Assembly (NCBI RefSeq): GCF_002896875.1
Contig: NZ_CP023278.1
Coordinates: forward strand, 868,001-932,000
Source of the DNA: Nostoc sp. CENA543
Lineage (GTDB): Bacteria; Cyanobacteriota; Cyanobacteriia; Cyanobacteriales; Nostocaceae
Direction: 5' to 3'
Length of the DNA stretch: 64,000 bases
The notes under the pieces were generated by a model. The model was not told where the DNA came from and made no database searches. It saw nothing but the letters and a program-made list of their open reading frames with translations. This document shows positions 56,401 to 64,000 of the stretch, piece after piece. The first letter of the stretch is position 1. Every line of letters starts with the position of its first letter. The translations under genes were made by a program, and so were the position numbers.

Positions 56401-56716
56401 GGTTGGGATGATTTTGGGCGATCGCTTCTTCGACTTGATTGCAGACTTGAGCTAATGTCATGTCTTGCCGAGACTCTAGCTTCACACTCACACCTAGTAT
56501 CCGTTTTAATCCCAAGGCTATCTCTACCGCCTCTACAGAATCAAGTTGTAAATCTCTTTGCAATAAGGTGTCTTCACTAATTGACTCTTCTGGAATACCG
56601 AGATTTAGAAGTATTGATTTTAAAGTATCCATGACATTGCAAGTATTCTGTTCGCCAGACGTAACTGGAGAAACACTAGAGGAATTTTCTTGTCGGCTGT
56701 CTATAGATTGACACAT
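56381..56716 (-). CDS. Free-standing acyl carrier protein (probable aryl carrier)
   Basis: The 111-residue protein has an ACP domain in residues about 29-105: the phosphopantetheine site is LDSVEAVEIALGLKRILG (Ser in DSV), preceded by a DTLLQRDLQ helix. A polar 28-residue N-terminal extension precedes it. An internal ATG (56632) would start directly at the ACP domain, but the ATG at 56716 follows AAGGTGTAAT and is the better start. It is the first gene of the minus-strand cluster, coupled to its AcpS and followed by the aryl ligase. A role as carrier of the salicyl starter, in place of the ArCP fused to NRPSs in pyochelin/yersiniabactin systems, is inferred. Confidence 0.87.
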   Translation of the reverse strand: MCQSIDSRQENSSSVSPVTSGEQNTCNVMDTLKSILLNLGIPEESISEDTLLQRDLQLDSVEAVEIALGLKRILGVSVKLESRQDMTLAQVCNQVEEAIAQNHPNHVTPTD

Positions 56717-56807
56717 ATTACACCTTGGGAACTGAGATGCACGCGCGAATTGTCCAGCTTCACCAGCTTGCTTGACTTCTAAATCAAGTCGATGCGCTGT
56801 TGTTAAC

Positions 56808-56829
56808 TTTATTCTTTGATGAGAATAAA
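56808..56829. promoter_or_regulatory. Candidate operator (inverted repeat)
   Basis: TTTATTCT and AGAATAAA are perfect 8-base arms with a 6-base centre, 92 bases upstream of the ACP start. The arms resemble the A+T-rich halves of cyanobacterial Fur sites, but the spacing differs from the classical 7-1-7 arrangement. The operator role is speculative. Confidence 0.25.
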
Positions 56830-57322
56830 CTTTGGTGTTGCTTGATATCGAACAACTCGGAGGTTAGATAGACCTTATTGCAAATAATTTTTAGCTAGCC
56901 TCAAAATTATTTAATAGGAAGTTATTGCATTTAGCAAGTGGCAATATATATAAAAAAATTATAATCTCATTAAAAAAAAAGGCTTTAACTTATGATTTGC
57001 ATAGACTAAGCTTAATTTCAGGAAACCCAAAGCAGTCTATTTTCTCTGCTTTGTTTAAAGTCTTTAACTTACTTAGTATTATTTAAATTAAGACTAGAGC
57101 TTATAAATACTTTTAAAATAAGCCTTCAAGTATATACTAAGCATTTTCATGGTATTTTATTTAACCTTATAATTATTTGATACTTAAGTATTAGTCGCAA
57201 AAAAAGTATTAAGCGAAATTAACACTGCAACAAATTATCAATAGTTAATGTAAAATTGATTTGCAATTAAATTGACTAACTTGCAAAATAGCTAAGAATC
57301 AATTTCAATAACTTAAGAGGTT

Positions 57323-57351
57323 CGTGTCATTAACAAAAATCACATGACACG
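57323..57351 (+). promoter_or_regulatory. Leader hairpin in front of the receptor start
   Basis: CGTGTCAT and ATGACACG are perfect 8-base arms with a 13-base loop. The hairpin ends about 10 bases before the GAGGG ribosome-binding site of the receptor gene. Its location suits control of translation initiation or mRNA stability, or a protein operator. Confidence 0.35.
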
Positions 57352-57370
57352 ATGAATGATGAGGGAAGTA

Positions 57371-59992
57371 ATGAAACCAGAGCAAATCTTGCAAAGCTTG
57401 TTGTTGGCAGTCTCAGTTGGTGTGTTCATGGCTAATCCAGCCCAAGGGGCAAAGACGAACCAGCAATCAGAACTGCGACAGAAACGGGATATTTTGCAAA
57501 TCAACCAACCCTCTCTACTTACTCAAGGGGGTTCGCAACAAGTTATTCCCGTGACTGGAGTCCAAGTGAATTCCACCGCTCAGGGTGTGGAGATAATTTT
57601 ACAGACTACTTCAGGCGATCAGTTACAAGTTAAGCCTAGAAGTGAAGGTAATACATACATTGCAGAGATCAATAATGCTCAACTGCGTTTATCTAGTGGT
57701 GAGATATTTCGCCAAGAAAACCCAGTAGCAGGAATTGCTGAAATTACTGTTAACAACCAAAATCCTAATACTATATTAGTCACAGTCAAAGGAGAAACAA
57801 GCTTACCGCAAGTAGAATTGTTTGACAGTGATGAAGGCTTGATTTTAGGGTTGATCACTACGGCATCTGCAACCCCACCACCAGAAAAACAGCCAGAAAC
57901 AGAAGTAGCACCCACACCTACACCAGAAACAGAAACTCCCGTCCAACCACCATCAGCAGAGTCGAATGAGCCAATAGAATTAGTGGTAACAGGCGATCGC
58001 GATGCTGGCTATAACGCATTAAACGCTACTACCGGCACAAGAACCGACACCCCACTGCGAGACATACCACAATCGATTCAGGTGATTCCGCGCCAGGTAA
58101 TTGAAGATCAACAAGTTATCAGATTGGATGAAACACTCAATAACGTCAGTAATGTTATTGCTGGTGGGTTGGACACAGGTACAGAAGCAAGATATACAAT
58201 TCGGGGATTTGATAACGCACCAATATTGATAGATGGATTTAGACAATTTGCCTTTCCAGATGTTCCAGAAACAGCCAATTTAGAACGTGTCGAAATCCTC
58301 AAAGGCCCAGCCTCGATTTTATATGGACAGATTCAACCCGGTGGGATCATTAACGCTGTCACCAAAAAACCTCTAGCAGAGCCTTTTTACGAAGCAGAAG
58401 TCCAGTTTGGTAACTATGGTTTGATTCGTCCACGCATTGATATTTCTGGCTCTTTGAATGATGATCCCAGCCTGCTGTATAGACTGAACCTATCCTATTT
58501 GAATAGTGAAAGTTTCCGAGGTTTTGACGAAAACTTTGAGCAATATTTCGTTGCACCCGTATTAGCTTGGAAATTGGGCGAAAAGACAGATTTTACCTTT
58601 GAAGCGCAGTATTCTAACCGTAGACGGCCATATGATGCTGGTTTAGTAGCTTCTGGAAGAGGTGTAATTGATGTTCCACGCGATCGCATCATCAATGAAC
58701 CAGATGACTATATTGAGCGCACATTTATTAGCACTGGATACTCACTAGAGCATCGTTTTAGTGATAACTGGACATTTCGCAATGGATTTCGCTACGCCAC
58801 AAGTAAAGTTTATAGCGATCGCTTGACGATTACTACTAACTTTGATGAGACGACAGGTATTGTAGATCGCGTTTATGCACTAGATGATTTCTATTCTGAC
58901 GATTACTCCTTACAGTCAAATGTCATAGGTAAATTCTCTACAGGTAGCATCAAACACACCCTCTTGTTTGGTCTGGATTTGAATCGTACTAACTCCAGTA
59001 GTTTTGCCACCTCTAATTTCTTTACTCCCTCACAGTTGAATATCTTCAACCCTGTCTACAGAGCTACACCCCGCACTGGTTTAGATATTGTGCTTCTAGA
59101 TAGAGAATCTGTCACAGATAGATTAGGTATTTATCTACAAGATGAAATAGCCTTCTTTGATAGTCTCAAATTACTAGCTGGGATACGCTACGAAACCGTC
59201 AAGCAAGACATCACCAATCAACCATCACTGTTTTATCCCGGCGGTGATACCAGTCAATTCAATGATGCTTTCACTCCCCGCATCGGAATTGTGTATCAAC
59301 CATCAAAAGAAGTATCACTTTATGCCAGCTATTCCCAATCATTTAATCCGAATATTGATCAGTTCGATGTGAATGGTAATCCTCTAGAACCAGAAAGAGG
59401 CGAAGGGTACGAAGTTGGTGTCAAAACTGAATTACTAGAAGGTAAACTTTCAGCAACGTTATCGTACTTTGACATTACCAAACAAAACGTTGCGACAACG
59501 GATCTGAATTTTCCGGGGCTGGGTATTTCTATAGCTACAGGTGAACAACGTAGCCGAGGTTTTGAATTCGATGTTAGCGGACAAATTCTCCCAGGATGGA
59601 ATATTATTGCCGCTTACGCATATACAGATGCAGAAGTCACAGCAGACAATACCATTCCCGTAGGAAATAGACTCGCAGGAGTTCCGAAACATAGTGCTAG
59701 TTTATGGACAACTTATGAAATTCAACGCGGTAATTGGCAAGGTTTAGGCTTTGGCGTGGGCTTTAACTATGTAGGAGAGCGTCAAGGCGACCTAGACAAC
59801 AGCTTTGAACTAGATAGTTATTTTCTAACTAATGCTGGTATTTTTTACCGCCGCAACAATTGGCGTTTTGCTCTCAACTTCAAGAATATTTTTGATGTTG
59901 ACTACATCAGTGGTGTACCTTTTGGCAGAACTAGCGGTATTTATCCCGGCGAACCTTTTACTGTCATTGGTTCTGTTTCAGTGCGTTTTTAA
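57371..59992 (+). CDS. TonB-dependent siderophore receptor with AMIN domain
   Basis: The outer-membrane gated channel takes up ferric chelates using TonB energy. The 873-residue protein has a signal peptide (MKPEQILQSLLLAVSVGVF, ending near NPAQGA), an AMIN domain (about 55-165, VTGVQVNSTAQGVEIIL), a Pro/Glu linker, the plug (about 215-330, LRDIPQSIQVIPRQVIEDQ, VEILKGPASILYGQ, PGGIINAVTKKP) and a 22-strand-type barrel ending in VIGSVSVRF with terminal Phe. The AMIN domain in front of the plug is typical of cyanobacterial receptors. The ATG at 57371 follows GAGGGAAGTA; an in-frame ATG at 57356 is possible. Divergent placement next to a salicylate-primed NRPS cluster suggests it imports that product with its metal. 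No FecBCD or ExbB/D genes are in the window. Confidence 0.92.
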   Translation: MKPEQILQSLLLAVSVGVFMANPAQGAKTNQQSELRQKRDILQINQPSLLTQGGSQQVIPVTGVQVNSTAQGVEIILQTTSGDQLQVKPRSEGNTYIAEINNAQLRLSSGEIFRQENPVAGIAEITVNNQNPNTILVTVKGETSLPQVELFDSDEGLILGLITTASATPPPEKQPETEVAPTPTPETETPVQPPSAESNEPIELVVTGDRDAGYNALNATTGTRTDTPLRDIPQSIQVIPRQVIEDQQVIRLDETLNNVSNVIAGGLDTGTEARYTIRGFDNAPILIDGFRQFAFPDVPETANLERVEILKGPASILYGQIQPGGIINAVTKKPLAEPFYEAEVQFGNYGLIRPRIDISGSLNDDPSLLYRLNLSYLNSESFRGFDENFEQYFVAPVLAWKLGEKTDFTFEAQYSNRRRPYDAGLVASGRGVIDVPRDRIINEPDDYIERTFISTGYSLEHRFSDNWTFRNGFRYATSKVYSDRLTITTNFDETTGIVDRVYALDDFYSDDYSLQSNVIGKFSTGSIKHTLLFGLDLNRTNSSSFATSNFFTPSQLNIFNPVYRATPRTGLDIVLLDRESVTDRLGIYLQDEIAFFDSLKLLAGIRYETVKQDITNQPSLFYPGGDTSQFNDAFTPRIGIVYQPSKEVSLYASYSQSFNPNIDQFDVNGNPLEPERGEGYEVGVKTELLEGKLSATLSYFDITKQNVATTDLNFPGLGISIATGEQRSRGFEFDVSGQILPGWNIIAAYAYTDAEVTADNTIPVGNRLAGVPKHSASLWTTYEIQRGNWQGLGFGVGFNYVGERQGDLDNSFELDSYFLTNAGIFYRRNNWRFALNFKNIFDVDYISGVPFGRTSGIYPGEPFTVIGSVSVRF

Positions 59993-60685
59993 ATCACATC
60001 TTCTGCCTAGCAAAAAATTAGCGAGACTTTGTCTGTTGTGATTAGCATTAACAAAGCTTCAAAAAATTTGGCTTGCTTGGCAGTAGTCATCATATTAAAT
60101 CAAAGTCCCCTTTTTTAAGGGGAGCCATTGCGTTAGAAGGGTTTCCCAGCTTAAAGGAGGCAGTGCAGTGGACAGGTTCCCCGGCATAAAGCAACTGCCA
60201 TCAAGTGGCATGGATTTAGAGGGATCAAACCACATTTTTTTTAAATAGAATCGGTATAAAGTGCTTATGTACAAAACAAACTTATAGCGTTTCCTAATCT
60301 GCTGAGGTACAAATCTCTGCGTAACTCTGCGATTTACTCCGCGCCCCTCTGCGTTTCAAAATATTATCTGTACCTCACTTAACTGGGAACCGCTATAATT
60401 GCCATAATTAATCAAATTAGGGACAGTTTTTCCCGATTTCCAAATTATGAGGCGGGATGCAACTAGAAAGATTATTTCCTATCCTATTTAAACTATATAG
60501 TTATTTAGTTATAATAAATACAGTCATCAGAAAAAATCTGCTTTACCTTGAAAAAGACTGCTGAAATGGCTGCATTCTAATAACTGGCGACTGGGAACTG
60601 GGGACTAGGGACTGGGAAAGCAGGAGAAGAAAAACCTCACTCAGCACTCTCAACTCAGAGTATAGAAAATATTACAGGTAAACTA
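59993..60685. other. Repeat-rich intergenic region after the receptor gene
   Basis: No gene is seen. The region has a hairpin CCCCTT-TTTT-AAGGGG (60107-60122) that may end receptor transcription, a tract with GGGTTTCCC and GGTTCCCCGG, a CTCTGCG-type repeat (60315-60357) of the same family as the cluster junction repeats, and a tandem GGGAACTGGGGACTAGGGAC tract (about 60593-60612). The last is a typical Nostoc low-complexity repeat. Confidence 0.55.
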
Positions 60686-61141
60686 ATGTGGAAAAGTGCT
60701 ATTACAGCATATTTACATTATCTGGGCTTCATGCTGGCTTTCGGGGCGTTGGTGGTTGAAAGTCAGAATTTGAAAAAAGATATCAGCCTCAAAGAAGCTT
60801 GGAGAGTGGTAATAGCAGATGCTATTTATGGTTTATCAGCCATAACAATTCTGATGACGGGTGTATTGAGAGTGATTTACTTTGGTAAAGGCAGTGATTA
60901 TTATCTGAGCAATCCAGTCTTTTACATCAAGGTAAGTCTTTTTATTCTGGTGAGTTTGTTGTCTTTGTATCCCACCTTTTCTTTTCTGTCGTGGATTAAG
61001 AACTTGCTAGATAATCAACCCCCTAAAATTGAATTACCCCAATTACAGCGACTAAATTGGCTAATTAGGGGGGAATTGGCTGGTTTTGCGCTGATTCCCC
61101 TATTGGCGGCGGTTTTAGCGCGAGGAATTCGGATTTTGTAA
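60686..61141 (+). CDS. Small inner-membrane protein (DUF2214-like)
   Basis: The 151-residue protein has four predicted hydrophobic helices: about 5-22 (ITAYLHYLGFMLAFGALVVE), 43-65 (DAIYGLSAITILMTGVLRVI), 78-98 (FYIKVSLFILVSLLSLYPTF) and 128-150 (RGELAGFALIPLLAAVLARG). A His in the first helix (YLHYLGF), the YFGKG loop and the overall plan are those of the DUF2214 family, whose function is not established. The gene lies about 700 bases downstream of the receptor and upstream of two small-to-medium genes on the same strand. No link to metal uptake can be shown from the sequence. Confidence 0.75.
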   Translation: MWKSAITAYLHYLGFMLAFGALVVESQNLKKDISLKEAWRVVIADAIYGLSAITILMTGVLRVIYFGKGSDYYLSNPVFYIKVSLFILVSLLSLYPTFSFLSWIKNLLDNQPPKIELPQLQRLNWLIRGELAGFALIPLLAAVLARGIRIL

Positions 61142-61205
61142 ACATCAAGAATGGAGGGAGTGCGCTACTTTAGTAAGTGTGCTTTAGATTCAAGGAGAAT
61201 CACTC

Positions 61206-61397
61206 ATGTTTCCATTTTGGATGAACCCCTGCTGTCATTCTGATTCGACTACTCAAAAATCCTATCGCCAGCATCAATTAGAATTCTTGAAATGGATGCG
61301 GGATAGCCTGGAAACTCGGTTAGCTGCTGTAAATGCTGCGATATCAACTATGGAACGGCAAATGGGCGAAGATAACTCCCCTAATCAACCATCCTGA
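61206..61397 (+). CDS. Small Cys-Cys-His protein of unknown function
   Basis: The 63-residue product is not a family I recognise. It has an N-terminal FWMNPCCHSDS with adjacent cysteines and a His, then an amphipathic helix (QHQLEFLKWMRDSLETRLAA followed by VNAAISTMERQM) with Leu/Met/Ile heptad spacing, and a polar C-terminus. It is a real gene by its strong ribosome-binding site (AAGGAGAATCACTC before the ATG) and its position 64 bases after the membrane-protein gene and 75 bases before the modD-like gene, all on the same strand. The CCH motif could bind a metal; this is inference only. Confidence 0.6.
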   Translation: MFPFWMNPCCHSDSTTQKSYRQHQLEFLKWMRDSLETRLAAVNAAISTMERQMGEDNSPNQPS

Positions 61398-61472
61398 TAT
61401 TTAACCCGAATTGCTTGCCAATAGCCACACGAAAGCAGTAATTAAAACTACAACAAGGAATATATTTGAGTG

Positions 61473-62324
61473 ATGAGGAATGTACTTTCAGACGTAGCGA
61501 TCGCTAAACTCATTGAAGAGGACGTTCCCTATTTTGATTTGACAACATTGGGACTCGGTATTGGCAAGCAATCGGGTGAAATTGAATTTTATTCCCGTCA
61601 TCCAATGGTAGTCTGTGCTACAGAGGAAGCCGCTAGAGTGTTTGAAGAGTGTGGTGCAAAGGTTCTTTTTCTGGTGGAAAGCAGCACTACCTTGGCAGAA
61701 AAACAACTAATCTTAAAAGCCACAGGTACAGCAGAAGCTTTGCATATTGGCTGGAGAATTGCCCTAAATTTGATGGAATATACTTCCGGTATTGCTACTC
61801 GTACCAATAATTTGGTCAAAGCAGCACGACAAGTCAACCCATCAGTGGGAGTTGTAGGGACGCGGAAAGTATTTCCTGGAACGCGTGCGCTATCTGTCAA
61901 GGCTATTTTGGCGGGTGGCGCAATTCCTCACCGCTTGGGGTTGTCTGAAACAATTTTGATTTTCAAAGAACATCTGACTTATCTGGGTGGGATGTCGGGA
62001 CTCTTAGAACGCTTACCGGAACTCAAACAACGCTTTCAGGAACACAAAATTGCGATGGAAGTAGAAACTATCGCCGATGCGTGGGCGATCGCACAAGCTG
62101 GAGTTGATATGATTCAGTTTGATAAGGTTTCCTGCGCTGAACTCAAGCCTGTAGTACCGTCATTCAAAAATCAGTATCCCCAGATTAAACTAGCTGTCGC
62201 TGGGGGAATCAACTTAGACAACGTTCAAGACTACGCCAGCACAGGAGTTGATCTACTCGTCACCAGCTTTCCCTATTTTGGTAAACCTGCTGATATTGGC
62301 GCGAAGATGTTGACTTTGGAATGA
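61473..62324 (+). CDS. modD: ModD-like nicotinate-nucleotide pyrophosphorylase family protein
   Basis: The protein has the quinolinate phosphoribosyltransferase fold, in the ModD branch associated by name with molybdenum transport operons; its reaction is not well defined. The 283-residue protein begins NVLSDVAIAKLIEEDVPYFD, then shows EYTSGIATRTNNLVKAAR, VVGTRKVFPGTRALSVKAIL, the GGAIPHRLGLSE motif, and barrel strands MIQFDKVS and KLAVAGGINLDNVQDYASTG. The ATG at 61473 is preferred to a GTG three bases before. No modABC or nitrogenase genes lie in the window. The preceding 63-residue gene may be co-transcribed. Function in nicotinate metabolism is unlikely, because ModD lacks part of the NadC signature. 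Confidence 0.82.
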   Translation: MRNVLSDVAIAKLIEEDVPYFDLTTLGLGIGKQSGEIEFYSRHPMVVCATEEAARVFEECGAKVLFLVESSTTLAEKQLILKATGTAEALHIGWRIALNLMEYTSGIATRTNNLVKAARQVNPSVGVVGTRKVFPGTRALSVKAILAGGAIPHRLGLSETILIFKEHLTYLGGMSGLLERLPELKQRFQEHKIAMEVETIADAWAIAQAGVDMIQFDKVSCAELKPVVPSFKNQYPQIKLAVAGGINLDNVQDYASTGVDLLVTSFPYFGKPADIGAKMLTLE

Positions 62325-62820
62325 TAGATAAAATTTAGAAAAAAAATCTATTTTGTAACTAATGTAAATCCTTTTTCATCGCTATTCATCCCCATGTGAA
62401 GCGAAAACTGGGGATGAATAGCGGTTCAAGATAAACAGTCTATATAAATAACAAATGTTTTCATGGCAACATGACAAATCGCGTTTAAATACATTATTTC
62501 AGATATTTATCGGTCATCAATCAAGCTTTTAAAGGTGATATTTTTGGAGAAAATCTTCATTTAATCTTTAAAATTAAACAAAATATTAAGTTATGAGATT
62601 TTTAACCAATTTTACTCAATAATTTTTCTGTGTATTGTAATTTACTGAAGGTAATTGATGAGGTGAAATTTTCAGTCTATAGGTAGATTTACAATTAAAT
62701 TGCTATGCAAATTTAGTCAATTTCATTCTAGAAAAGCCTATAAGAACGAAATTTACCTAATCAATTACCTTGAAAATTATGATTACGTAAATCCTGAATT
62801 AAAGCATTTTGTTCCCTATT
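62325..62820. other. A+T-rich intergenic region with one long hairpin
   Basis: No gene is seen. Immediately downstream of modD there is a 15-bp perfect hairpin (62380-62394 with 62409-62423). The remaining 400 bases are A+T-rich with short T-runs and repeated AATTTAC/TTACAATTAA-like pieces, and would hold the promoter for the downstream small gene. Confidence 0.5.
62380..62423. terminator. Long perfect hairpin after modD
   Basis: The arms CGCTATTCATCCCCA and TGGGGATGAATAGCG pair over 15 bases with a 14-base loop (TGTGAAGCGAAAAC). It is not followed by a U-run on either strand, so it is either a weak terminator for modD or a member of a palindromic repeat family. Confidence 0.45.
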
Positions 62821-63102
62821 ATGTACACAATTCACTCTCAACTAGAAAGTCAAGATAATGCCAAGAGTTATCTTGCAGGTAAAGCATTTTTATCGAGATT
62901 GAGTAAATTTAGTAATACGATACTCGCTACATCTAATGATTTGGTTGAAAGTGCTGTTGTAGTTAGTGACTGGAAGTTTGCTGTGAGTCACGGGATAAGT
63001 AGGTTAAATGCTAGTGTACTACCTTTAAAAATTAGTAAAACCAGCGATCGCTTCATCTATGACCAAGCAACAGGCAATCTATTTTTTGATACTGGTTTTT
63101 AA
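62821..63102 (+). CDS. Short protein with an RTX-type C-terminal tail (possible fragment)
   Basis: The 93-residue product starts from the ATG at 62821; a TTG four codons upstream is less likely. The N-terminal 60 residues are unremarkable. The C-terminus ISKTSDRFIYDQATGNLFFD matches the DRFIYN-TTGxLFFDxDG ending that follows calcium-binding nonapeptide repeats in cyanobacterial RTX/haemolysin-like proteins. The nonapeptide repeats themselves are missing, so this is either a remnant of a larger gene or a small partner of the repeat protein that begins 215 bases downstream. No ribosome-binding site is clear. Confidence 0.45.
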   Translation: MYTIHSQLESQDNAKSYLAGKAFLSRLSKFSNTILATSNDLVESAVVVSDWKFAVSHGISRLNASVLPLKISKTSDRFIYDQATGNLFFDTGF

Positions 63103-63317
63103 GTGATAATACATAAATAAAAGTTGCTCAACTGACAACTAAAGCATTGCTAAACAACAGTTATATCGCTGTCATTGCATAGACTGAGGCAGAGATAGTT
63201 TATGTCTGTAGTGCAGCAGGCGATCGCCTTTTTATGACATAAGCAATCCGTTATATTAGATACTTTTTGGCAAAAACTTAGTACGTAAATCCATTTTTTC
63301 ACTTAATACCAAATACT

Positions 63318-64000
63318 ATGTCTACAATCAACTTTTCCCTAACAAACTCTGTTCAGACAGCTTCTCAGCCATATTTAGTAGACTTTAACGCTGAAAACTT
63401 AACTAACTTTAATGGCACACTTTACTTTACTAAAGAAACTAACTTTTTCACTCAGCAATTATGGAGAATAGATCAGTCTAGTGGTGGTTCAGAGTTTGTC
63501 TTAGAAAGCAGAGATATTAACTTATCTTATTACATTAATCCACTAGTCAATGTTAACGGTGTACTCTACTTTAGAGCATATACCTCTACTTATGGTTCTG
63601 AGTTATATCGGATTGATAACGCTACGGATCAGCCTGTACGTATTAATGAGATCAATCCTGGAGAGAAGTATTCCTACCCCGACTACCTAGTTAACATCAA
63701 TGGCATATTATACTTTATCGCAACTGACCACACCTACTATAGCAGACAGTTGTATCGCATAGATAACATTACAGGTGAGGCTGTACGCCTCACTGATATT
63801 AATCCTGGTTCTGTGTCTCCTGACAACTTGTCTACCTACTCTAACTACCTGGTTAACATCGATGAAAAACTCTACTTTAGTGCATATACTCCTGCCTATG
63901 GGGCAGAGTTGTACCAGCTAGATACTACCACAGGTGAGTCTGTACGTGTCACAGATATCAATCCTGGTAGAAGCGATTCCTCACCCAGCAACCTAATTAA
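63318..64000 (+). CDS. ELYRID-repeat protein, 5' part (runs off window)
   Basis: The frame from ATG 63318 is open to the window end (227 codons) and continues beyond it. It encodes tandem units of about 55-60 residues of the form YLVNINGILYF, then GSELYRIDNATDQPV and TDINPG. Four units are visible (ELYRID, QLYRID, ELYQLD and the first QLWRID). The pattern is that of cyanobacterial ELWxxDGTxxGT-type proteins, thought to fold as beta-propellers and often found in large exported, RTX-tailed proteins. There is no signal peptide, consistent with type I secretion. The preceding RTX-tail fragment at 62821-63102 supports such a context. Confidence 0.75.
   Translation, partial: MSTINFSLTNSVQTASQPYLVDFNAENLTNFNGTLYFTKETNFFTQQLWRIDQSSGGSEFVLESRDINLSYYINPLVNVNGVLYFRAYTSTYGSELYRIDNATDQPVRINEINPGEKYSYPDYLVNINGILYFIATDHTYYSRQLYRIDNITGEAVRLTDINPGSVSPDNLSTYSNYLVNIDEKLYFSAYTPAYGAELYQLDTTTGESVRVTDINPGRSDSSPSNLI

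Larger units (their letters stand above)
56717..57370. promoter_or_regulatory. Divergent control region between cluster and receptor gene
   Basis: This 650-base, very A+T-rich region has no gene and separates the first cluster gene (minus) from the TonB-dependent receptor gene (plus). It must contain both promoters. Structures seen: an inverted repeat TTTATTCT/AGAATAAA (56808-56829); AAATTGATT/AATCAATTT arms (57253-57261 and 57297-57305) enclosing two TTGCAA half-sites 20 bases apart (57261 and 57281); and a hairpin just upstream of the receptor start. Iron control by a Fur protein is expected from the gene content, but no sequence here is a clear match to a Fur box. Confidence 0.55.

Noticed and set aside
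15254-56716. Anachelin or schizokinen biosynthesis cluster
   Set aside because: No IucA/IucC-like synthetases or lysine/diamine N-hydroxylase (schizokinen), and module number, single PKS unit and absence of a tyrosine-derived chromophore enzyme do not fit anachelin.
60586-60625. CRISPR-like tandem repeat
   Set aside because: Short degenerate GGGACTGG-type units without spacers of constant length; typical low-complexity repeat.
1-64000. Transposase, integrase, phage or tRNA genes
   Set aside because: I looked for them on both strands and found no recognisable protein motif or cloverleaf.

Overview
The window is chromosomal DNA of a filamentous, probably heterocyst-forming cyanobacterium (Nostoc/Anabaena-like). 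The evidence is the frequent HIP1 octamer GCGATCGC, moderate G+C, long PAS/GAF/hybrid histidine kinases, CYP110-like P450s, a TonB-dependent receptor with an AMIN domain, and dispersed low-complexity and stem-loop repeats of the kind common in Nostocales. No transposase, CRISPR array, tRNA or rRNA was recognised.

Layout. Positions 1-15000 hold mostly ordinary genes: the end of cobH and all of cobI (cobalamin pathway, + strand), an ADP-ribosylglycohydrolase, a translationally coupled pair of sensor kinases (minus), a class I fructose-bisphosphate aldolase, a small secreted protein, an aspartate aminotransferase and a 1465-residue hybrid kinase. Positions 15254-56716 form one continuous minus-strand biosynthetic cluster of about 41 kb, transcribed from 56716 down to a strong hairpin terminator near 15150. 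A divergent TonB-dependent outer-membrane receptor (57371-59992) faces it. The right end (60686-64000) holds a small membrane protein, a 63-residue protein, a ModD-like phosphoribosyltransferase, an RTX-tail fragment and the start of a repeat protein with ELYRID-type units.

How the cluster seems to work (inference from domain order). A salicylate synthase makes salicylate. A benzoate-CoA-ligase-like enzyme activates it and loads it on a free ACP primed by an AcpS. NRPS1 (docking-Cy-A with embedded methyltransferase-PCP, Cys-like pocket) would make a thiazoline as in pyochelin and yersiniabactin. NRPS2 (docking-C-A-PCP-E) adds a D-residue. A free C domain and NRPS3 (half C-A-PCP-C-A-PCP) add two more residues. 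A KS-AT-ACP PKS adds one unreduced malonate, and NRPS4 (C-A-PCP-TE) adds the last residue and releases the chain. The second A domain of NRPS3 and the A domain of NRPS4 both carry the V-D pocket signature of beta-alanine, and a PanP-like aspartate 1-decarboxylase in the cluster could supply it. An EctB-like aminotransferase would supply 2,4-diaminobutyrate. A cupin hydroxylase, two P450s, methyltransferases, an SDR and a MATE exporter complete it. The salicylate/thiazoline logic and the adjacent receptor suggest a siderophore or other metallophore.

The most unusual trait is that many cluster enzymes lack a hallmark catalytic residue: free C domain (HH to HM), second AcpS (both metal ligands changed), SDR (Tyr to Leu), O-methyltransferase (His to Gln), KASIII (His to Asn), both P450s (I-helix Thr to Ala) and the thioesterase (Ser to Cys). 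Carrier-protein serines, A-domain lysines and PLP lysines are all intact, so this does not look like general decay.
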